DNA of 64,000 nucleotides, taken from positions 1-64,000 of the forward strand of contig QRFJ01006311.1 in the NCBI GenBank assembly GCA_006176705.1, given 5' to 3'. The notes below the pieces were generated by a model. The model did no database searches, was not told where the DNA came from, and saw only the letters and a program-made list of their open reading frames with translations. The DNA comes from Cocos nucifera (lineage: Eukaryota > Streptophyta > Magnoliopsida > Arecales > Arecaceae). This document shows, one piece after another, positions 37,100 to 49,626 of this stretch (its first letter is position 1; the number at the start of each line of letters is the position of its first letter). The translations under genes were made by a program, and so were the position numbers.

Positions 37100-39721
37100 T
37101 GAAGGAAAAATCAGGTTTTCCTACCGTAGGATGCATATGATCGGATCAAATTTACAGTGGAATAATTTTTAAAAACTTTTTATGATCCGATCAGATCTGA
37201 GAGTTCTCAGAGCTGATTAGATTGATCTAAAATTAAAAATAAAATAAAAATAAAAATAATGATAATAATTATCACCTAATCGGATAAATCGTTTATCCGT
37301 TGTGATGATTTGATGACTGATCTAAGGTTCTGATTGAGCCGCGCACGTATCCGATTTTTACGGTATCCACTCAGATCAGATCTAGAAGTCTCCTCCTTCT
37401 AAATTTGATCTTCAAAGATTAGATCTGATGTCTTCCCATAAAGCCTTCAAATCAAACTTTGAGGGTTGCGTGTTCCCCTCACGAACACCGTTATCTCTCG
37501 CTAATTTTTGCGCCAATGGAACTTGATCTTTGCTTACAGATTTTGTCCAACTCTTAGGCATGGAGAAGAGGAAGAGGATCAGATAAGGAAGGCATAGAGA
37601 TGAAGATTTTGGTAGGGCTTCGCCGTAGAGAAATTTTTATGCATAATAGCTTGCGTAGGATCCTTTTTATAGACCAAATCAAGAGTCCCTTCGTATATAA
37701 CTTTGAATAAGTCAAAGTTTAATATGCAGAAAGACTCTTCCATGATCTCCATGCCCCACACCATATTTTTTTTATTTTTGTCACACAAAACTCAGAAATA
37801 TGGCATGGAATAAAGGATAAGTGAGTAGATGGTGCCAACTCTTATCTTCCTAGACATTTGAATCAAATTCAAATGCTTTGATTAGTCAAAATTGATTTGA
37901 ATGGGTGCCTTCTGTTATCCATCAGATGTGCATGCCATAAAGGGGCATGTGCTCACAAACTCCATGTAAATCCTAAGGGGGCGCGCACCCTTAGAATGTC
38001 TCCAAGGGGCGCACACCCCTCTCCCTTTCTTTCCTACATTTGGATCAACATTTGACCCTTGTCTTCTTCCATCTTATGGGATTTAAGACAAAACCTTTTC
38101 AAGTCCCATCCAATGGATTTATGTCATATCCTAATCAAGTTATAACAAACCTTGATCAGGCCAGGACTCGGTCCAGTCAGATCAAGAAAAATCCATCAAG
38201 AATTTCTGAGAGAGGCTTGTCCAAATTTCATCTCATGATTTTAGGACAAACCCTAATCTGGTAAAGACAATCCTTATCTTGTTCCCATCTTATGGGATTT
38301 AGGACAAGTGTTGATCATGCCAGGATAAGGTCCAATCAAATCAAGATAAATCCCTACAGATTTTTTGGATGAGCTTTATCCAAATAGTTTCAGAAATTAG
38401 CAGGTCTTATCCTATTTCCATCTGATGGATTAGGATAAGCCTAGATCAAATTAGGACAAGACTTTTCTGACCTAGACAAGTTTCAGTCAAACTAGGATAA
38501 ATCCATACAAGGCTCTTGGGTGAGCCAAATCTAATTTAGCTCAGTCGAGACGATCCAGAAAGACTGCAGAAGGAGAATGTTAGGCTCAATCATGTGCTAG
38601 CATGATTTTTTAAATCTAATTAGATTTAATCCAAATCAATTGAACTGAGTTAGCTTAATTGATGATATCCAGATTCAAACCTTTGTTTGTATGATCCAGT
38701 TAGGTCCAGTTCTGTATGGTAATGGGACATGTCATGATCTTCATCAATAAAATATCTTTCGATGGATCAGAACTCTTTCAACTCATCCAATTAGAATCAT
38801 CGATCATCAAGATAATTTTAATTGATCCCAAAATCCACCAGTGACACCTTATAATATATAGTGGTAATCCATCAGAATTAAAAGCAAACCTCTTGATGTA
38901 GCTACCTGTGTGATTGAGTTCTTCTATCATGAGCTCCGATGGGATTAAGATTAAGGTGAACTCGTCAAATCCAACACCCATCATATGAATGAATCATTCA
39001 ATTTGAGTCCGATGTGAAATCCTAATAGAAACTCCTTTCTATTATTTCACACTATCATGATCATGAATTTTAGGACTCGATCTCATGATCATCATAGGAC
39101 CATTCCTCCTTTACCGAGGTTGATAGATCCTATCTTGGTATGATCCAATTTCTACAATAAACATGCTATAGCCAACATACACCTCAAGATTTTGAATCAT
39201 TAGAAGATCAAGTTATGGTGTAGTCAAACTATAACACCCTTAAGATAAACTATCGATGCACCTCAGGTCAAAGAATCAGACACATGCTGTAGCATCGAGC
39301 TAGTCATCGACGAGAAGGTAGGCTCCCTTATGACTGCTTGAGGAGGTCATGCTCAGTGCTCCCATTCTCTGATGAGTATCTATACTCTTGCTCTAGTATC
39401 TCCACATCGTAGACTCAAGATTTATCTATCCTAAGGAAGCGATCGTACATCGATCTTTCGGATCAATCACCATCCTTGTGATGATCCTACGATCAAAAGT
39501 AATTTATGAGTTAATTATGATAATACATGTCTTAAATTCTCAACTCTTGAGAATATGCGTTATCATGCCTATTAACTCAATGGATGTATCACAGATACTT
39601 TATACACAATGCGATAGAATAAATAAATTTTTAATTAATTTTAAATTAAAATTATGAAAATATTTCTAGAAAGTATTTAACAAGTATCAGTCAATCTAGC
39701 TTCTAGGGCACATATCTAATA
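37100..39721 (-). mobile_element. Solo LTR D (2622 bp), TSD GGAGG
   Basis: On the minus strand it starts TATTAGATATGTGCCC (TGTT decayed) at 39721 and ends at 37100 with CTTCA. GGAGG flanks it exactly (37095-37099 and 39722-39726). It belongs to the same family as LTRs A, B and C but is about 340 bp longer, mainly through repeated CTTATCC / GGATAAG-type segments at about 38040-38560. No internal sequence remains. A TATA-like box (CTATAAAAAGG) is at 37661-37675 on the minus strand. Confidence 0.94.
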
Positions 39722-39779
39722 GGAGGGAGAAAGGAGCAGTCGGTGCCCCTCCAGTCGATATCCTCCCTCTCACGCTCCC

Positions 39780-39900
39780 TGGTGTGGCCCGCGATGGCCG
39801 ATCTCCTCCCCCACGCTCCTAGGTGCAGCCCACGATTGCGATGGCCGACCTCCTCCCCTGCGCTCCCAGGTGCAGCCCACGATCGTGATGGCACCGATCG
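39780..39900 (+). repeat. Tandem repeat of about 50 bp in the non-autonomous element
   Basis: Units of the type ATGGCCGA(C/T)CTCCTCCCC...AGGTGCAGCCCACGAT(T/C)G occur about three times in a row. The surrounding 39730-41040 is C-rich and has open frames on both strands that I do not credit. Confidence 0.7.
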
Positions 39901-40562
39901 ACCTCCATGCTTTCAAGTGTGGCCCATGGTGCATCGATTAATCCTCTCTCCCATGACAACTCTGAGCTTCTCTCTCCCCTGCATGATGATTTCGGCCTTC
40001 CCAGCATGATGATTCGAGACGATCTTTCTCTCCTTGCACGCCTGATCAAGCTCATCTCTCCTGCTCTCCCAAGCGACTCTGGCTGTTTCTTCTCTCCCAC
40101 ATACCCCATGCAGAGCCGACCTCCTCCCTTGTGCGCTCGGACATGGCCGAAGTCACTGGTTTCCTTCTCGCGCGCGTTTCTGACCCCATGTGCTATTGAA
40201 TCGATGTTTGGTTGTCTTCCTCTATTCGTCTGTCATGGAGCTCATCTTCCCCTGCACGCACGTGTCATTTCTACTGCCGAAGATTTGCCAGATTAGAGGT
40301 CCCAACTCCCTTGCCTCTTCAAAGCCAAATCTCGATAGATCTGGAGCCATAAAGCCCCCATGCTATTGAAGATCGAAGGCCCCAGGGTCCTTCATGCACG
40401 CATTCGTGGCATGTGAACCCCTCCCAATGTCGGAGCCAGGATTGGAGGTTCTAAAGCCTCCCCCCGCACGCACCTCTGGTACCGGGCCTCGTTGGCTAGA
40501 GGCTCCAATCGAAAGAAGGGTTTCATTCTTCCTGATCTCATTCTATCACCTATGATAGATGT

Positions 40563-40945
40563 AAAAAAATAAAAAAGAAAAGAGAGAGAAAGGGAGAGAA
40601 AGGAAGAGGAATGAAGAAGCCGATGCCCCTCCGACCGATCTTCTCCACTGTACCCCCAAGCATGACTTATCTCACCGCTCCAGTTGATCCTCTCTCCTGC
40701 ACGCCCTAGACGTAGCCGAACTCGCCATGGCGAAGCTGGTTTCCTACAAGCCCACAAAAAAAAAAGAAAAGAGAAAGAAAGGGAGAGAAAGGAAGAGGAA
40801 TGAAGAAGCCAGTGCCCCTCCAACTGATCTTCTTCGCTATACCCCCAGGTGCGACTTATCTCACCTCTCCAGTTGATCCTCTCTCCTACATGCCTCGGAC
40901 ATAGTCGAACTCGCCGCAGTGAAGCTGGTTTCCTCCAAGCCCACG
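40563..40945 (+). repeat. Tandem duplication of about 188 bp in the non-autonomous element
   Basis: Two adjacent copies share AAAGGGAGAGAAAGGAAGAG, a middle part around ACTTATCTCACC and CAGTTGATCCTCTCTCCT, and the end GAAGCTGGTTTCCT...CAAGCCCAC. They differ at scattered bases. Confidence 0.85.
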
Positions 40946-42059
40946 TGCATTTGGCCAAACTCTCCTGCGCCCATCTCGCATCCAGATGATCTCCTCCTAG
41001 TGCACTTCCAGCAGCAGTCGATCCCCTCCCCGCACTCTTAGGCATGGCCCATGGTGGCTCTGATCCCCTCTTTCATGCAATAGGCAACAATCAAAGTGCT
41101 TCCCAAAATCCGATCTTCTCTCCTATGCGTCCAAGTGGCCGAATCCACCTCCAAAGCAACCCTTGAAGTCCTTGTGCGCATGGTGCTAAAGTCCTCACTA
41201 GGTCTATGCACTCCTAACGTGGCCGAGGTCCCCCATGCACATGCATCTGTTTGACCTTTTTTGAAGTCCTCCCATGCACATCTCGCATCATACAGTGTTG
41301 AAGCTAACTTGGAGTAACCCCAAAACCACCCACAAAATGCTATAACCTAGGCACGTGGCTCTGTGAATTACATCCACTGAAGTCAAATTAATACAAACAA
41401 AAAGAGAAGAAGAAGAAAAAGAAGAAGAAGACAAAATCTGATCTGAATCGGGATGGTCAAACAGAACCCAAGATTTCCCAAATAGAGAACTCATGGTAAA
41501 AGACTTTCAAACTTCTATTCCATTATTATTTTTCTTTTCTTTTTCTTTTTTGCAGGGCTATAGGATGCCAAAATCATGGCTGAATCCAAAGCCAATTAAG
41601 ACTAAGTTCAAGAAACTAAAGCTAAAATTGAAGTCAAAATAAATGCCGAAGCTGAAGTTAGAATCCAAATCAATCCAAAATTAAGCTCGAGACCAATCTA
41701 AGGTCAAGTTCAAGATCTGTCTAAAATGAAAGCAAGACAAATCCGAGGCAAAGGTCATATAAGTCCGAGGTCCGCAATGGTTTAAGCTTAGAAGACTGAG
41801 GCTAATAGAAATTTAACCTCAGTAAGTTAAGTCCAAAAAAAAGAAAAATCCGAGGTTAAAGCCTAAGCCAAGCTAAGATCAGATTCAAGACCAAGCCAAG
41901 GTCAGAACTAAGGATAAGCTGAAGTTAAAATCACAACCAAGCTGAAATTAAAATCACAATTGAGCCAAAGTCAAAATCGCAACTAAGGCCAAACTACCAA
42001 GCCTAAATTCAGATCAAGAAAAAAATCAAGATTAAAGAAGCAGCACTTAACAAGAACAT

Positions 42060-42670
42060 CAATCAAAGAAGTCCTCTGGTTATTTAAGATAGGAGGAGGG
42101 AAGAAGTCCTTTCAATAGTACTTTTATACTCCTACTATCCTATGAGGAACAGGAGAAGAATCTCATCCTGACATGAGCAAGATGAAGGCCTCATTAATGT
42201 AAGACAAGAGGAGGGGAGAGGCCTTATCAGTGGCCCTTACATGCCTCTACGACCATGTTAGGAACAGGAGGAGAATCTCATCTTAACATGAGCAAGATGA
42301 AGGCCTCGTTAATATAAGATGAGAGGAAGAGAGAGATCCTAACAGCGGTCTTTACGTGCCCCTACAGCTATGTTAGGAATAGGAGAAGAACCTCGTCTTA
42401 ACATGAGCAAGATGAAGGCCTCACTAATGTAAGATGAGAGGAGGGGAGAGGCCTTATCAGTGGTCCTTACATGCTCCTACCATCCTGTTAAGAACAAGAG
42501 AAGAACCTCATCCTAACAAGAGCAAGACGAAGATCTTCAGGTTATTTAAGATAGGAGGAGGAAAGAAGCCCTTTCAATGGCCCTTTTATGTCCCTACTAA
42601 TCATGTTAGGAATAGGAGGAGAATCTCGTCCTGACATAAATGAAAGTCTCAAGTTATTTAAGATAGGAGG
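42060..42670 (+). repeat. Tandem repeat of about 116 bp, five copies, in the non-autonomous element
   Basis: Landmarks such as ATGTTAGGAA(C/T)AGGAG recur near 42145, 42260, 42376, 42490 and 42609. Each copy also has a GATGAAGGCCTC-type block and a CCTTA(C/T)ATGC-type block. The preceding 41560-42000 is a run of words like AAGTTCAAGA / CAAAGTCAAAATC, low in complexity and without a domain. Confidence 0.85.
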
Positions 42671-42984
42671 TTAACCTCATCCAAGCAAGGATGAAGGCCT
42701 TCGATTCTTAAACAAGAGGTTAAGGTCAACATGTATAGAAATCCGACCTTAAAAGACGAAGATCTGCAGAAATTCAAACTCAGAATGTCAACATGTGTAG
42801 ATTCCGATCCTAGAAAGCAGAGATTAGTAAAAATCTAAGCTCAAAAAGCTGAGAATAAAATTGAAGATCTTTAAATAATTTTAATAAAAAATCTAAAGAT
42901 CCTAAGTTTAAATGACAAAAAAGGACATATCTTCGACAAGTCCGATTTAGTATACTCCCTTCGTCCAAACCAAGGCTCGAACTC

Positions 42985-43002
42985 GAAAGTAGGAGGGCTA
43001 TT
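42985..43002 (+). other. Polypurine tract of the non-autonomous element
   Basis: GAAAGTAGGAGGG lies directly before the 3' LTR, the expected place and composition for priming plus-strand synthesis. Confidence 0.55.
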
Positions 43003-43932
43003 GTTGGAGGACTTTTATGCCTGCTGAAGATATGAGAATGTAGGATGATTGAAGGTCTTTAGAAGACTATGGTCGAGGTTCTATTTCAGACCGAGCTTGA
43101 TATCATCAAAAGAGAAAAGCCTAAGTCACAACATGGGGTGATTGAAGGTCTTTAGAAGGCTATGGTCGAGGTTTTATTTCAGGTCGAGCTTGAAATCATC
43201 AAAGAAGAGAAACCAGTCATAACATGGGCTAATTGAAAATCTTCAGAAGACTGAGGCTGAGTTCCTATCTTAAGCTGAACTTAAAGTTACCAAAAGGATG
43301 AACTCCTCCAAGATGAACTCTCCCAAGATGAACTCCTTCAGGATGAACTCCTCCCAAGATGAACTCTCCCAGAATGAACTCCTTCAAGATGAACTCCTCT
43401 AGGATGAACTCCCCAGGATGAACTCCTGGATGAACTCCCCCAGAATGAACTCCTTCAGGATGAACTCCTCTAGGATGAACTCTTTTAGAATGAACTCCTC
43501 CGGGATGAACTCCTCCAGGATGAACTCCTCCAAAATGAACTCCTCTGGATTGTCAACTTTTTTTCTACATGCCATGAGGGGACAATACCTGACATGATTC
43601 TTGAGAATATTTTAGTAGACAAATAAAATATCTCTGACAACTCACTACTCTCTCATGACTAATAATCCACAATCCATCCTAACAAACTCCAGACCCTTCT
43701 ATAAAAGAAAAAAAAGAGGAACCCTAAGGTACACAACTCTTCTCTTCCAAAGCTCATCTTCTTTCCTCTATTGAATGGAGAACTGACTTGAACATTGGAG
43801 GGTCCCCATCGAAACCAACTCCAATCAAAAACTTCTCTTGCAGGTATGGTCGCCTCCATCCCATCGCTGTCGACTTGTCGCCATCGCACAATTCCAGCTA
43901 ACCCAACCTCGAGATGAATTTTTGCACCAACA
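43003..43932 (+). repeat. 3' LTR of the non-autonomous element
   Basis: It aligns with 35048-36062: TGTTGGAGGACTTTTATGCC start, about three copies of the ~100-bp unit, the 15-bp minisatellite, then the shared CAACTCTTCTCT and GAACTGACTTGA blocks and the GCACCAACA end. It is shorter than the 5' LTR through a missing ~100-bp unit. Confidence 0.9.
43296..43555 (+). repeat. 15-bp minisatellite in the 3' LTR
   Basis: About seventeen copies of GGATGAACTCCTCCA with substitutions and small length changes, homologous to the array in the 5' LTR but with different variant order. Confidence 0.92.
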
Positions 43933-44077
43933 AGGGCTATAGAGGTTAGCTCTTTAACCTGAGGCTCATTGAGGTCAACTCTTTAACCTGAGGGCTATGA
44001 GGTTGACTCTTTAACCTAAGAGCTATTGAGGTTGGCTTTTTGACTTGAGAGCCATTAAGGTTAGCTCTTTAATCTTT
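43933..44077 (+). repeat. 29-30 bp tandem repeat at the right flank of the non-autonomous element
   Basis: Five copies of the type GGGCTATTGAGGTTGACTCTTTAACCT. Related units lie left of the element near 34985-35042, so the element inserted into this array. Confidence 0.8.
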
Positions 44078-45040
44078 GCCCGTTGGTCCTTTCTGTATGT
44101 CATTATTGCTCGATATTGGCTTGCAACCTTTTTCGAGGTAGGCTTCAAAAAGCCATTTGTACATGAGATGAGTTTCTAGACCCTTGCCACCCAATTTGGC
44201 CTTCCATGGCTATCAAAGTTTTTTAGGTTGGCTTTAGGAGCCATTATTAAGTGAGGTTGGCTTATCTTTTCCTTAATCCTCCATTCTCAGCCTTAAAAGA
44301 CTTAGTTACAAGAGTTTGGCTGGCTTAAGGTTGATTGCCAAACCTGTGCCATCTCAAAGTTTGATTTTTGCCATGTTTAGGTCACCTTATAGGAGTTGCC
44401 AATGAATGAGATTAGCTCTCTCTTGCCTTTATCCGCTAGTTGGTTGGAGTTGCTATTGGGTCTAGATGGATCTAGAACTTTTTTGCATAGCCGGAGCCAC
44501 CTTTGTGATTAGATGGATCTAGATCCTTTTTTTCATAATTGATGCATTGTCGTTAGTGCGCACCAAGTAATAATTTTCTGAATTAGCTAGATAACAGGAG
44601 TCGGATTGAATCCATGGGGGTTATAGGCTAAGTTACATCAATTTAAGTTTTAATAAAAATAGTTTTTGTGTTAAGTAAATTTTAAGGAAAGAAATTTCAG
44701 CAATTAAAGAAGGCTTGTTTAGATATAGCAATTAAAATGAAAGGAAACTAGTACAAATTAACTATTAAAAGATCAGGAAACAATTAAAGGAGTTCTAGGG
44801 TTTTCAAATTCATCTTCAAGCATGGTTGTGGTTATTTCTTTTAATGCAAGAAAATATCTTTTTTAATTATTTTAGGACCTTAGTTATGTGCATAATCTAT
44901 TTTCCTAAAGTATGGATCATATCATCTTGATAACGATGCATCTCTATAGAACCATAGACTATTCAATTCTAATTCCTAAAAAAAATTGAAAATAGATGTT
45001 ATGAATTGCTCTTCAACATAGACTATTTGCTTGAGCACGG
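44078..45040. other. Intergenic repeat-like DNA, not assigned
   Basis: No coding region or RNA is visible. The part 44570-45000 has the look of a non-coding retroelement end, but I cannot name the family from sequence alone. Confidence 0.4.
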
Positions 45041-46358
45041 TGATGGAAAGCATGTAAGGTTTCTAATTCTACTTTCAAAACTTTTTGAAAGTTAATCATA
45101 GCAAAAATAAAAATTAATCTAATTAATTTTAAAAAGTTATAGATCTAATCTATAAACTCTACAATATCAGGATCTAATATGAAATATATGCATGCAATTA
45201 AATCCAAAAATAAAAGGCTATGAGTAGTAAAATAATTTTTATAATGCTACATGTTCAGAATACATTATCTTACACAGGTAGACGATCTCCATAATCAAAT
45301 CACCATCGATCTAATCACTAGGTAGATTTGATTATCATGATGTAGCCACACATGCATCTGGTCTTCATGGATGGTCCACATGAGGTTCTGATCATGATCG
45401 GCTCCTCTTGAGTATTAGCTCGATGAAGAATGCTCCTAACAGCTAGATCTGATCGAATAATTTTGATTTCCCTCCACCAAAATTTTGGATGCTCCAGATC
45501 AGCAAGATGGGTAGAAGAGAGGATGAGGAAGTACTCAAAAAATATCCCATAAAGATCTGATGCTCAGATCTTGCAAAATCAGAATAGAAACCCTAGATCA
45601 AGATCTAGGGCAGCACGACACTCAAACCTTACCGCCTAGTTTTCTCTCCCAATTTTTCTTCTCAATTTTTTTTTCTTTTTTCTTTTTTTATGCTGGGAAT
45701 GGCTCACACACCAGATGGGAATCTCTCAGAAGTTTTGCACATCCCAAAAAAAAAATCATGGAATTATATGGAGGGCAAACAAGAGAGATGGCATGAGGGA
45801 GAGTTTTGGATGAGGTGGTTTCCTATTTGAATTCAAAACCCATTTGAATCCAATTTTAACCAGATCATGTTAATCCATTTTCGGTGTGAGAAGGAAGGGT
45901 GCAAGCCTTCACTTGCATGGAAAATTATTCATGAGAACATCTTTCTCATGGAGAAAAATATGGTGCAAAGAGGGTGAGGTGGCACATGGAAGACTAGGTC
46001 AAACTAGTCTCATAATTATTCATCTAATTGAACCAACCCAATCTAAATTGGTTAGGCCCAATTAGATCAGATTAAACCTAACTCATTTAGGCTTAATTAG
46101 GCTTAGTTAAATCCTAATCAAATCAGGAATTAAATAAGCCCAACCCCGGATCAAATCAGCGATCATACTTCCTCGACGATTAGGTCATCTAATAACCTAA
46201 TCGGATCAAACCCAACTGAATCTAATTCAATTGAACTTGATCCAAAAATAATTATTTAATTAAATAAAGTTAATTAATGATTAAATTACTAATTAAATCT
46301 TTCATAAATATAGAGTCTAAATTTAGTAGGTATTCGAACAACAAAGTTTCATCAAATT

Positions 46359-46684
46359 GAAACTCTTGATCGAAGAGTTCCAAACTAGTGAAACTCTTGA
46401 TCTTGATGTCCAAAATGAGTGAAACTCATGATCATAGAGTCTAGACTCTCAATCATAGAATTTCAGACAAGTAGAACTCAGAGTTTCAAAGTAGTAGGAC
46501 TCTTGGTCGAAGAGTCCCAGTCTAGTAGGACTCTTGATCATAGAGTTCCAATCTACTAGGACTCTTGATCATAGAGTCCTAGACAACTAGGACTCAGAGT
46601 TCTAATACAGTAAGACTCTCGATTGAAGAATCATAGTCTAGTAGAACTCTTGATCATAGAGTCCTAGTCCAGTGGGACTCTTCA
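46359..46684 (-). repeat. 31-bp palindromic minisatellite in LTR G
   Basis: About ten imperfect copies of a 31-bp unit such as GGACTCTTGATCATAGAGTC plus CTAGTCTAGTA. Each unit holds a near-perfect inverted repeat (GGACTCT...AGAGTCC around TGATCA). Some copies have GAAACTC or GATCGAAGAG variants; one is shortened (46585-46600). Confidence 0.9.
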
Positions 46685-46718
46685 CTTGCAATCAGATTAG
46701 GTAGGAACCTCTAGTGTG

Positions 46719-49613
46719 TGTTATTGGAAAATGTGTCCTAAAGCCAATCATCTAAGTGATAGATGATTAAAATTAGTATATGAATTATCTAATAGTAATA
46801 GTTATTTGGTTAATTCATCATAGAAGTTTTATCTTTCTTAAATGAACTTCTAAATTATGATGAAGTCCTTAGAACCACAATCAATCGATAAAGAAGGACT
46901 TATCGGATGGTTCTTAAATTATTCACGATCAAATGATAAGTTATTAACATAAATGATAACTTATCTAGTGTAGGTCACTGTATGCCATATGCGTTGGTTG
47001 TCCTCATAACCAAGTGGTGTAGAGACACTGATATGGCATCTAGATGAGATATAGAAGTACATCTACATTGAACATGATCAATGTAGTACTCTACTATCAA
47101 GAGTAGCTAGCTAAGACCAATGGGTATAAGTGTCCCTCTAATCTGAGATCACCATGGTGACTTGTAAGCAACTCACTATACTTTGGTGTCGGACTGCCTA
47201 TATTTCTAATATAGATTTAAAAGATTTCTGGGTACAGTTAAGTACTTGTAAAGTAAGTGTATGAGTCAAGATGGGATTGACTACTCTTGATTAACTTCAG
47301 AAAGAGAATGACTCATTGTATTTTAATTTAGCAAAATCTAGGCCTGGATAATCGTCGTGAGGAGTTACGGAATTTGCAAAATTTTAAGACATAATAGAGA
47401 TGACTTGTATTGGTATTGACAGCATATTCGAAATTATCTTGAGCATTATTGATCATAGGGATGAATTATATGGTAACCATGGGCCAAGGTTCTAAGAATG
47501 TTGCTTACATTCGACCTATCTGGACGTCGAAAACTATTGCTAGATGGTTACTTAGACTAGTATAGAAATTGATTTCTATGCTACCAGCTTAGGTTCGAAC
47601 CTATAGGGTCACACACATAAGAGGTTGTAACTTAATTAGATGGTTAATCGATGATTGAAAATCATTCTAAGATCAAGCTATCAATATGATTGATGTTTGA
47701 CCTAATGCAAATATTATAGGAGGATTGATTAGCAATTGGATTGCTAATTAGCTCAATTTGATTGAGCAATTGGGCTGAGATCAAGTCTAATTAAATTAGA
47801 TTCAATTAGAATTAGTTTAAACTTAATTAGATTAAGTTTAATTAATTTATTGGATAAGCCAATTGCAAGGAAAAAATAATTTCTAGTTGGACTAGAATTT
47901 GAGTGCACCTAATTTCTAATTGAGTTAGGATTTAAATTAGATTTAAATATGATTTAAATCTAACTTAATTGGATCTCTAGTTAGACTAGGATCATTCATA
48001 ATTAGGCTTGTACTAATCTTACTTTAATTGGATTCAAAATTATTTTGACCTAGTCAACTAGGAGGAGTCCCAGTTGGACTGGGACTCTCTTACATTCCTT
48101 GCACCACTTTAGATAGCCCACACCCACATATTTATTTTCAGATTTCTATGTGATTTATTCCTCACCTAAGAAAGCTCCCCACGCCCTCTTAATCAGATGG
48201 TTTTGATTTAGTAATTGACTTGGTCAAAATTGGAAGGTGGTTATGCATAGGATTCTATTTGATAGAGTCCTAGTTATCCAAAACACCTCCTCTCTCTATG
48301 GAAATTTCTCCATGCCTCCCTTTGTTTTGTGCACTACTAATTTTTTGATTTGCATACATGGCCTTGCTATTTCTCATGCAAAAAATCTAGGAGGGGGCAT
48401 CGAAGAATTGGATGCCCCAAGGACTCTATCATATAGAGCCCAAATCCACTAAAACTATTTCCTAGTCTTGATATAGTCTTACATTGGTTTTGGGATGCCT
48501 CCTTCTATGATTTTTGAGCATTAAAAAATTTTGGGAGAACCACCATAATACCAAAAGGAAAAGGAGAGTTGGCATGGAGGTTTACGGCATCTACATCTTT
48601 GGAGAAAAAATATTCATTAAGATATGAAAGGTTCATGTCTTGATGAAGACAAAGGTAAGAGGAATGTCTTCTAATCTATTTCTTTTTCAATGTTTATTTT
48701 CTCTTTATTCTTTATAATTTTTATATGATAAAAATTTGAGAGAGATAGAGAGGAAGAGAGTATGTGGATCTGTGCTCCAAGGTGTTGGGACAGAATGATT
48801 AATTTTGGACATGATCTGATCATGTCTTGATGAGAGAAGAAGAAGAGAAGAAGATCTTCTCTTAGGATTTTCTTGAGAACCTTTCTTCTCCATATTTTTG
48901 TATAATTTTTTTTTAAAAAAAATCAGAAAGAAAGTGATCTGAAAGTATGAAAATATTATAGAGGAGAAGGTCTCTTCTTATCCAAGTATGAAGATCCATT
49001 TAGGACATCAACGATTGATGTCCTGAAAAGAGAAGATGTGTCTTCTCTTAGGATCTTTCTTAACTATTTAATTTTTTATTTTTGGGAGATCCAAAGGTTG
49101 GATTTCTCTCTTATTCCTCCTCTTATTCTTTATCTCTTGGAGTGTCCAAGAGATCTGAAGAATAAAATTTTAAATTAACCATTCGGAGGGATCTGCGAGA
49201 AGCTAGCACTTCAAGCAGATCTTTGTTCGACAAACCTTCAATTTTATTGCAGCCTTATGTGGATCACCTGTAGAGGCTGGACGTGTGCGCGGCTCCAAAG
49301 GAAACAATTAAAATCAACCATGAAGTTTTTGACCAACGTGAAGATAAGAGACTTGACCTCTTCTCTCATCTAGATATGATCTAGAATTTAGATCTAGAAT
49401 TATTCTAGATCTAGGATATTGATTTGATCAATACCAAAGTATTTATTATCAGATTTAAGAATGCATTATGACATATTATAGATCCTGGTTGTAGGGTTTA
49501 GTAATTTGATTACATGCTTCTATAGATTAAATAGTTTAATCTATATCTTCTTCTACGTTATATTTCAAAAAAGTTTTGAAATTCATGCATGAAATCTTAC
49601 ATATTTTCCAATA
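46719..49613 (+). repeat. 5' LTR E of element E-F (2895 bp)
   Basis: Starts TGTTATTGGAAAATGTGTCC and ends TTTTCCAATA just before the primer site. It is collinear with LTR F. A 71-codon frame at 48237-48452 is also present in LTR F at 55985, as expected for LTR copies of the same age. Confidence 0.9.
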
Positions 49614-49614
49614 G

Positions 49615-49626
49615 TGGTATCAAAGC
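49615..49626 (+). other. Primer-binding site of element E-F
   Basis: TGGTATCAAAGC, one base from the initiator-tRNA-Met site TGGTATCAGAGC, directly follows the LTR. Confidence 0.8.

Larger units (their letters stand above)
35048..43932 (+). mobile_element. Non-autonomous LTR retrotransposon (LARD-like) with TSD AGGGC
   Basis: Two direct LTRs (35048-36062 and 43003-43932) start TGTTGG and end ACCAATA / ACCAACA. The target duplication AGGGC is perfect (35043-35047 and 43933-43937). The internal 6.9 kb, less a nested 2.6 kb solo LTR, has no recognisable gag, RT or integrase. It consists of tandem repeats and low-complexity sequence. TGGCGC after the 5' LTR looks like a Gypsy-type primer site. 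The element is therefore best called non-autonomous, probably mobilised by a Gypsy relative; that last point is inference. Confidence 0.88.

Noticed and set aside
39703..41045. Several frames of 60-217 codons, including one of 217 codons on the minus strand
   Set aside because: They cross tandem duplications in a C-rich, coding-free LTR element and contain no recognisable domain.
42060..42670. Regularly spaced repeats that might suggest a CRISPR array
   Set aside because: Units are 116 bp without unique spacers, in a plant LTR element; they are a minisatellite. The same holds for 46359-46684.
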